NCBI GenBank assembly: GCA_039196715.1
Contig: JBCCUP010000046.1
Location: 1 to 36,048 of the forward strand
DNA: 36,048 nt
Direction of reading: 5' to 3'
From: Pseudomonadota bacterium
Lineage (GTDB): Bacteria > Pseudomonadota > Gammaproteobacteria > CALCKW01
In this document: in pieces, positions 31,010-36,048 of the stretch
How positions within the stretch are numbered: position 1 is the stretch's first letter
Layout: each line of letters starts with the position of its first letter
The notes under the pieces: generated by a model
Seen by the model: only the letters and a program-made list of their open reading frames with translations
Databases searched by the model: none
Told to the model about the DNA's origin: nothing
Made by a program: the position numbers and the translations under genes

Positions 31010-32497
31010 TCATCGCATCACAAACGGATTGGCCATGGGTGTGTCGGCGGTGTTGATCCAGGTCGTGCGCGTGCGGGTGTAGTCGAGCACCGACGCCAGG
31101 CCCGCCTCGCGCCCGTAGCCCGATTGGTTGAACCCCCCGAAAGGCGCGATCGGCGAAATAGCACGGTAGGTGTTCACCCAACAGATCCCCGCCCGCAGGC
31201 GACCCGAGACACGGTGCGCCCGAGCCAGGTCGCGCGTGAAGATGCCCGAGCCGAGCCCGAAGTCGCTGTCGTTGGCAAGTCGGATCGCGTCGGCCTCGTC
31301 GTCGAACGGCAAGAGCGACATGACCGGCCCGAACAGTTCGGTCTTGAGGGTTTCGGTCTCCGGCGTCCGGCATTCGACCAGCGTCGGTTCAAAGTAGTGC
31401 CCCGACTGCCCCGCCGGTCGCGCGCCCCCGAGATGGATGACCGCCCCTTGCGCGACCGCCTGCTCCAGCGTGCGTTCGATCCGCTCCACCTGAGCCAGGG
31501 TGCACAGCGGGCCGACGTGGGTCGCCGGATCGAGCGGGGGCCCGACGACAATGCCCGCCGCTTTGCTCCGAATGCGTTCAATCATGTCGGCGAGGATGGG
31601 ACGGTGGATCAGGCCGCGGCTGCCGGCAACACAGGATTGGCCGGACGCGCCGAAATTGCCGGCGATCAGGCCGTTGGCAGCGCTGTCGAGGTCGGCGTCG
31701 TCAAAGACGAGGATCGGCGATTTGCCGCCGAGCTCCAAGGTCGTGACGGCGAAGTTGTCGGCGGAGTTGCGCACCACGTGGCGCGCCGTCTCGGGTCCAC
31801 CGGTGAAGGCGATGCGATCCACGTCCGGGTGTGACGTGAGCGGCGCGCCGCACGACGGTGCGTCGCCGGTGATCACCGACACCACGCCGGGCGGGAAGCC
31901 CGCCTCGTCGATCAGACGGGCAAAGGCCAGCATCGCGCACGGGGCCACCTCGGAGGCCTTGATGATCACGGTGCAGCCGGCGGCCAGGGCCGGCCCGAGC
32001 TTGGTCGCGGTGAGAAACATCTGGGCGTTCCAGGGCACCACCGCGACCACGACACCGACTGGCAACGGCGTGGTGAACACGTGCATGTCGGGTTTGTCGA
32101 TCGGCAGCACCGCGCCTTCGATCTTGTCCGCGAGGCCGGCAAAGTACCGGTAGTAGTCGGCGACGTAGGCCGTTTGCGAACGCGTCTCCGCAGCCAGCTT
32201 GCCGCTGTCGCGCGTTTCGATTTCGCCGAGCGCCCCGGCATCGCGTTCGATCAGGTCGGCGAGTCGGTGCAGCAGCTTGCCGCGCGCGGTTGCGCTGAGG
32301 CCACACCAGAGCGGGTCGTCGAGTGCACGCCGCGCGGCGGCCACGGCGGTGTCGACATCCGATGGTCCGGCCAGGGGGAACTGCGTCCAAGGCTCGCCCG
32401 TGGCCGGGTCGAGCGAGTCCGCGGTCGCGCCGAGTGAGCCCTCGCTGAACACACCGTCGATGTAGAGCAGGTAGGGGTCGGTCAGGTCGATCGGCAT
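31010..32497 (-). CDS. NAD(P)-dependent aldehyde dehydrogenase
   Basis: ALDH-superfamily enzyme of 495 residues that oxidises an aldehyde to the carboxylic acid. Visible elements are VPWNAQMFLTATKLGPALAA (cofactor and Asn site), IIKASEVAP, FTGGPETAR, general-base Glu in LELGGKSP (near 254), nucleophile Cys in GASGQSCVAGSRG (near 289), ELFGPVMSLLPFDDE and the C-terminal PFGGFNQSGYGREAG. The frame is open to 32725, but ATG 32497 (MPIDLTDPYLLYIDG) gives the family N-terminus; the ribosome site is weak. The substrate cannot be read from sequence; betaine- or carnitine-related aldehydes are among the options. It is divergent from the TRAP importer, which may point to a shared substrate route, or may be chance if the importer is a recent arrival. 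Confidence 0.9.
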   Translation of the reverse strand: MPIDLTDPYLLYIDGVFSEGSLGATADSLDPATGEPWTQFPLAGPSDVDTAVAAARRALDDPLWCGLSATARGKLLHRLADLIERDAGALGEIETRDSGKLAAETRSQTAYVADYYRYFAGLADKIEGAVLPIDKPDMHVFTTPLPVGVVVAVVPWNAQMFLTATKLGPALAAGCTVIIKASEVAPCAMLAFARLIDEAGFPPGVVSVITGDAPSCGAPLTSHPDVDRIAFTGGPETARHVVRNSADNFAVTTLELGGKSPILVFDDADLDSAANGLIAGNFGASGQSCVAGSRGLIHRPILADMIERIRSKAAGIVVGPPLDPATHVGPLCTLAQVERIERTLEQAVAQGAVIHLGGARPAGQSGHYFEPTLVECRTPETETLKTELFGPVMSLLPFDDEADAIRLANDSDFGLGSGIFTRDLARAHRVSGRLRAGICWVNTYRAISPIAPFGGFNQSGYGREAGLASVLDYTRTRTTWINTADTPMANPFVMR

Positions 32498-32959
32498 GGC
32501 AGTCAGGGCTCGGGTGGCGAGCGCCGACCTTCGCATCCCGTCAGCGTACCCGCAAGCGCCGCTCCGCCGGCCGGCCAACGAGGGGCCGCCGGTCCCACCA
32601 TCCCCGGCCTCGACCTCGCCCGCGGCCCGCTCGACCGACCGCCGCCGGCTGCGGGACACGCAACGCTGGGCCCCGTTCGGCCGAATTCGAGCCGTCGAAC
32701 TGCCCACCCGACCACCGTGGCGCAACCGGCAGGGGCAGAAACCGGAAGCGAAGCCCAGAATGAATCAAGAACTTGAAATATAGTTCTGTCACTTCACGTC
32801 GAATGAGAGTACGATCGAGACCGTTGGTCTCATTTAAGCAATCTGCCGGTTCCCGCCAGCGCCGCTGACGTGGAACGTCGGACCAATAAGCTTCGAGGTG
32901 CTGCCTTCAGCCTCGCGGCAAAACACATCACGAAGGTTCTTTCAACAAGAGGAGTTGAC
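32498..32959. other. Intergenic region between the aldehyde dehydrogenase and the TRAP genes
   Basis: About 460 bases with no convincing gene. The first 250 bases are very GC-rich like the left part of the window; from about 32750 the sequence turns markedly AT-richer (CTTGAAATATAGTTC) and stays mixed to the dctP start. The TRAP promoter should lie here; TTGAAA (32773-32778) and TATAGT (32779-32784) are -35- and -10-like hexamers, but they abut each other and cannot form one promoter. No tRNA, transposase or attachment site is seen. Confidence 0.5.
32817..32831. promoter_or_regulatory. Operator-like palindrome upstream of the TRAP genes
   Basis: GAGACC-GTT-GGTCTC is a perfect inverted repeat, and an outer pair AATGAGA (32802-32808) and TCTCATT (32828-32834) overlaps it. 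The position, about 130 bases before dctP in the AT-richer segment, suits a binding site for a transporter regulator (GntR or LysR type are common for TRAP operons). No regulator gene is in the window. Confidence 0.4.
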
Positions 32960-34051
32960 ATGAAACTCAAACACATCGCTGCTACAGCAGCAGCCTTGAC
33001 CCTCATGGCATCGCCTGCCATGGCGGACAAGGTCCTGCGCATCCAGTCGGTCCTGCCGAACTCGGCCGACGAAGTCGTCATGCTCGAGGAATTCGGCAAG
33101 GACGTCGCAGCGCTGACCGACGGTTCACTCACCATCGAAGTGCTGCCCGCCGGTGCCGTTGTCGGACCGCGTGACATCATCGACGCTGTCGATGCCGGCC
33201 TCGTCGAAGGCGGCTTTGCCTGGACACACTACTGGGGCGGCAAGCACGTTGCAGCCAACCTGTTCGGTGCACCCGTTGCTGGCGCCGGTGTCGGCCTCGA
33301 CAACATCGCCTTCCTGAGCTGGTTCCAGTACGGCGGCGGCAAGGAACTGTACGACCGGTTGTGGGACGAAATGGGCGTCAACGTCAAGGGCTTCATGCTC
33401 CAGCCCGTTGGCCCGGAAGCCCTCGGTTGGTTCCCCGAGCCGATCAAGTCCATGGACGACTTCCGCAAGCTGCGTTTCCGTGCGCCGCCGGGCATGGTCG
33501 GTGCGGCCTACGCTGAAATCGGTGTGCCTGCGGTTGCCATGGGTGGCGGTGACATCCTGCCCGCTCTCGAGAAAGGCACCATCGACGCGGCCGAGTGGTG
33601 CTGCCCGAAACCCGACTCCGTGTTCGGTTTCCAGAAAGTCCTGAAGCACTACTACCTGCAGGGCCTGCACCAGGTGACCGTGAACGCGGACATGTATGTG
33701 AACCGCGATTTCTATGACAGCCTGACCGAGGCCGAGCAGAAAGCACTGGAAGTGGCTGCCAACGCATCGCTTTCCAAGTCGCTGTCCTATCGGATCTTTG
33801 AAAACGGCAAGGCGCTGAAGGAACTGACGGACGTACATGGCGTTATTCTGGAAGACACGCCTGCGGACTACTTTACCGAGTATTCGGCGGCCGCAACCAA
33901 GGCTCTGGAAGCAGCAGTGGCTGAAAACGAATTCTTTGCCGAGGTCTGGGCGTCACAAAGAGCATTTGCGGAAGTTGCCGTCCCATTCTGGGCCGGTGCG
34001 CAAACCTCAAATGCAAGCCTTGGACGCGCCTTTGCGGACACGATGAAGTAA
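32960..34051 (+). CDS. TRAP transporter substrate-binding protein, DctP/TakP-like
   Basis: Periplasmic solute receptor of 363 residues with a clear signal peptide (KLKHIAATAAALTLMASPAMA, then DK). It belongs to the TRAP DctP group, nearest to the TakP / mannitol-chloroaromatic type that binds 2-oxoacids or similar carboxylates: RFRAPPGMVGAAYAEIGVPAV and GGGDILPALEKGTIDAAEW are the diagnostic stretches. In TakP-like proteins the ligand-site motif is EWVGP; here it is E212-W-C-C-P216, with two neighbouring cysteines. ATG 32960 has a near-ideal AGAGGAG seven bases before it. Codon use is GC-rich for the first three quarters and changes after about 33740. The permease gene follows after a hairpin-filled gap. 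Confidence 0.9.
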   Translation: MKLKHIAATAAALTLMASPAMADKVLRIQSVLPNSADEVVMLEEFGKDVAALTDGSLTIEVLPAGAVVGPRDIIDAVDAGLVEGGFAWTHYWGGKHVAANLFGAPVAGAGVGLDNIAFLSWFQYGGGKELYDRLWDEMGVNVKGFMLQPVGPEALGWFPEPIKSMDDFRKLRFRAPPGMVGAAYAEIGVPAVAMGGGDILPALEKGTIDAAEWCCPKPDSVFGFQKVLKHYYLQGLHQVTVNADMYVNRDFYDSLTEAEQKALEVAANASLSKSLSYRIFENGKALKELTDVHGVILEDTPADYFTEYSAAATKALEAAVAENEFFAEVWASQRAFAEVAVPFWAGAQTSNASLGRAFADTMK

Positions 34052-34062
34052 AAGATATCTGC

Positions 34063-34087
34063 AACGGGCCCTCAAGCGGGGCCCGTT
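34063..34087 (+). terminator. Terminator-like hairpin between dctP and the TRAP permease
   Basis: AACGGGCCC (34063-34071) pairs with GGGCCCGTT (34079-34087) around a 7-base loop, followed by a T-rich stretch (CGTTCTTATTCTC). It lies 11 bases after the dctP stop. It probably ends most transcripts, so that much more binding protein than permease is made, as is common in such transporters. Confidence 0.65.
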
Positions 34088-34104
34088 CGTTCTTATTCTC
34101 AAAG

Positions 34105-34153
34105 CGTCTTCGACAGACGTTTCGACAATAAGAGCGTGGATTACAAATCCGCG
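34105..34153 (+). promoter_or_regulatory. Two further hairpins before the TRAP permease start
   Basis: CGTCT (34105-34109) pairs with AGACG (34115-34119). CGTGGATT (34135-34142) pairs with AATCCGCG (34146-34153), with one G-T pair and a 3-base loop. The second ends just before the GGGAGGG ribosome site. They may control permease translation or protect the 3' end of the dctP message. Confidence 0.35.
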
Positions 34154-34173
34154 TCCATGGGAGGGACAACCAC

Positions 34174-36048
34174 ATGGCAGCCGACGAACCAAATCCGGAA
34201 GATCTGGAAATCGCGGACGAACTGATCGCCGAACGACGGGCCGAAGCGCCGGGCGAAACGCCAGAGGATATGACGGCATGGCAGCGCCCCATCACTGCGG
34301 CCATCGACGTGATCAACTACCGCGCCGGTCAGATAATCGCGCTGATGATGGTCCCCCTGATCGCCATCGTTGTATGGGAGGTTTTCTCGCGCAACAGCTT
34401 CATCATCTTGCAAAACGCAGGCTACGAGGAATTTGCCCGCAGCATGGGCCTTGGCCCGACATTGCAGGCCTATGACCTCAGCCGCATGATCGCTGGCGTC
34501 TTGTGGATGGCAGGGGCCGGCTATGGCCTGATGCGCGGCGTGCATATCCGCGCCGACTTTCTCTATCGCAACTGGAGCAGCAAGACACAGGCCACCGTCG
34601 ACGCCGTGGCGTATCTTTTGTTTTTCATCCCGTCGATGATCTTTTTCACCGTGGTGTCTGCCCAATACAGGTACCTCGCGTACGAAACCGGCGAGCGTCT
34701 GGCGCTGGACCGCGCGTGGCAACCCATCCTTTGGCCCGCGCGTCTGGCCATGCCCATCGGAGGGTTCCTCCTGCTGTTGCAAGGTCTTCCCGAGATTTTC
34801 CGGGCTTTTCACAAGATGGGTAAAGAACGCGAACGCTGGTTCGTACGCGCCCTGCCAATCTATCTGATCGCTCTGATATGGCTTTCACTGGCGATCTTTG
34901 CACCCGATCTGGTGCCGGGCGGCGCGCAGTTCACCGAAATGATGTCTGCGCGCCCGGAACTCAGCAAACCCATCATCGGGCTGATAATGCTGTGCGCAAT
35001 GCTGTTCGTGATTTTCATCGGGTTCCCGATTTCGTTCACGCTGATCTTTTTAGCCTTCGTCTTTGGCATCTGGGGCGCGAACTTCAAGCTCACAACGCTG
35101 CTCATGACGCTGAACACCAACTCCACCATGCTGAACGATCAGCTGATGGCTGTCCCGCTTTTCGTGCTGATGGGCATCGTGATGGAAAGTGCCGGACTTA
35201 TGGAGCGGCTCTTTGCCTCAATCCAGATGATCATGGCCCGTGTGCGCGGGGCGCTCTTTATCGCTGTGCTTATCGTGTCCACAATCTTTGCCGCCGCGAC
35301 GGGCATCGTCGGCGCGTCGGTCACCCTGTTGGGGATCATGGCGGGCGCCACGATGAGCCGGTCCGGCTACGACGTGAAACTCGCGGCCGGTACGATCACG
35401 GCGGGCGGTACGCTCGGCATTCTGATCCCGCCGTCGATCATGCTGATTGTGATGGGGCCAGTTTTGGAGGTCTCTACGCTCGATCTCTTCCGTGGCGCCT
35501 TTATCCCGGGGGCGCTTTTGGCGTCACTCTATCTGCTCTATACGCTGGGCAGGTGCTGGCTGAACCCCAGCCTGGGACCCATCCTGGCAGACGAAGACCA
35601 ACCGGAAACGTCCAAGTTCTACGGGGCTGAGGTTGCCTTGATCTGTCTCGGCATCCTCACAGTATGCCGCGTGTTTGGTCTTGGGCTTGGAGGAGCATTC
35701 GCCGGTACCGTGCCCTTTGCCGGCCTGTTCATTTTGTTGATCACTTTGGCTGTGGCTTATGCGGCCTACAGAAACCTCACGGTACTCAGGATCACTTTAC
35801 CAATTGCCGTTCTGTTTCACCTTTACATGATTGCAGCGAACTTGGGCGAAGGCGACAGCTTTCCAATATGGTCCAGCGTTTTTGCAGCATTCGTGATCCT
35901 GTTGGCGTTCCTGTCGCGCCCAATTTATAGCAAGGACGCCGAAGGCGGCTTTTACTTCTCGAACCTTTGGGATGAATTCTTCGCTGGGCTAATGCCGCCA
36001 ACGATCCTGATATCCTTTGCTCTTGGGTCTATCCTTCTTGGATTAGCA
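34174..36048 (+). CDS. Fused TRAP transporter permease (DctQ-DctM), cut by the window edge
   Basis: An open frame of 625 codons from ATG 34174 to the last base, with no stop, so the gene continues outside. After a cytoplasmic acidic N-terminus (about 40 residues), four membrane helices form the small DctQ part (about 40-215, RADFLYRNWSS near its middle). A further helix and loop link to the large DctM part (from about 230), recognisable by IGFPISFTLIFLAFVFGIWG, MAVPLFVLMGIVMESAGLMERL and ATGIVGASVTLLGIMAGATM, then TAGGTLGILIPPSIMLIV. It uses an ion gradient to import the solute delivered by the DctP-type protein next door. The ribosome site is GGGAGGG 10 bases upstream. Codon use is much less GC-biased than that of genes left of 32.7 kb, as in Rhodobacterales. 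Confidence 0.92.
   Translation, partial: MAADEPNPEDLEIADELIAERRAEAPGETPEDMTAWQRPITAAIDVINYRAGQIIALMMVPLIAIVVWEVFSRNSFIILQNAGYEEFARSMGLGPTLQAYDLSRMIAGVLWMAGAGYGLMRGVHIRADFLYRNWSSKTQATVDAVAYLLFFIPSMIFFTVVSAQYRYLAYETGERLALDRAWQPILWPARLAMPIGGFLLLLQGLPEIFRAFHKMGKERERWFVRALPIYLIALIWLSLAIFAPDLVPGGAQFTEMMSARPELSKPIIGLIMLCAMLFVIFIGFPISFTLIFLAFVFGIWGANFKLTTLLMTLNTNSTMLNDQLMAVPLFVLMGIVMESAGLMERLFASIQMIMARVRGALFIAVLIVSTIFAAATGIVGASVTLLGIMAGATMSRSGYDVKLAAGTITAGGTLGILIPPSIMLIVMGPVLEVSTLDLFRGAFIPGALLASLYLLYTLGRCWLNPSLGPILADEDQPETSKFYGAEVALICLGILTVCRVFGLGLGGAFAGTVPFAGLFILLITLAVAYAAYRNLTVLRITLPIAVLFHLYMIAANLGEGDSFPIWSSVFAAFVILLAFLSRPIYSKDAEGGFYFSNLWDEFFAGLMPPTILISFALGSILLGLA

Overview
The window is about 36 kb of GC-rich proteobacterial chromosome. 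The ftsK-lolA-rarA order, a CTGT-N8-ACAG type LexA box, a DUF349 protein and a FadJ/FadI pair point to a gammaproteobacterium; I cannot place it lower. The last ~3 kb (a TRAP transporter) is visibly less GC-rich, with codon use resembling alphaproteobacteria. It is either acquired DNA or, if this is a metagenome contig, a possible assembly join.

Layout. 1-1043: degenerate REP-like repeats, one small unknown gene with a clear terminator, and a non-coding stretch. 1044-5770 (-): rarA, lolA and ftsK. 5980-9922 (-): fadJ, fadI and a secreted SIMPL-domain protein, joined by GTGA start/stop overlaps. 10172-13132 (+): a large helical DUF349 protein, then a tiny basic ORF behind a hairpin. 13438-14313 (-): nudC. 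14411-17486 (+): a LexA-box region, lexA, imuA and imuB. 17728-20192 (+): a degenerate receiver protein overlapping a membrane PAS protein that ends in a dead DnaQ-like exonuclease domain. 20194-22998 (-): a secreted M16 peptidase. 23187-26334 (+): an SOS box touching the start of dnaE2 (imuC). 26349-28199 (-): an orphan two-domain peptide ABC ATPase. 28356-30883 (-): a lipoprotein / HExxH lipoprotein / lipoprotein operon whose outer genes are paralogues. 31010-32497 (-): an aldehyde dehydrogenase. 32960-36048 (+): a TRAP substrate-binding protein and a fused DctQM permease that runs off the window.

How the genes work together. The clearest system is the SOS mutagenesis module. LexA controls itself and probably imuA-imuB by read-through, while dnaE2 lies about 5.7 kb downstream of imuB with its own SOS box. 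The genes between them are not normal cassette members. The most unusual protein is the sensor-like one at 18117-20192: its PAS domain looks intact, but neither the kinase-like nor the exonuclease-like domain keeps catalytic residues. The second candidate for something undescribed is the three-gene lipoprotein/metallopeptidase operon. Fatty-acid oxidation (fadJ-fadI) and the TRAP importer with a divergent aldehyde dehydrogenase suggest a heterotroph using fatty acids and small organic acids.

All calls come from reading the sequence and from memory of protein families. No database search was run.
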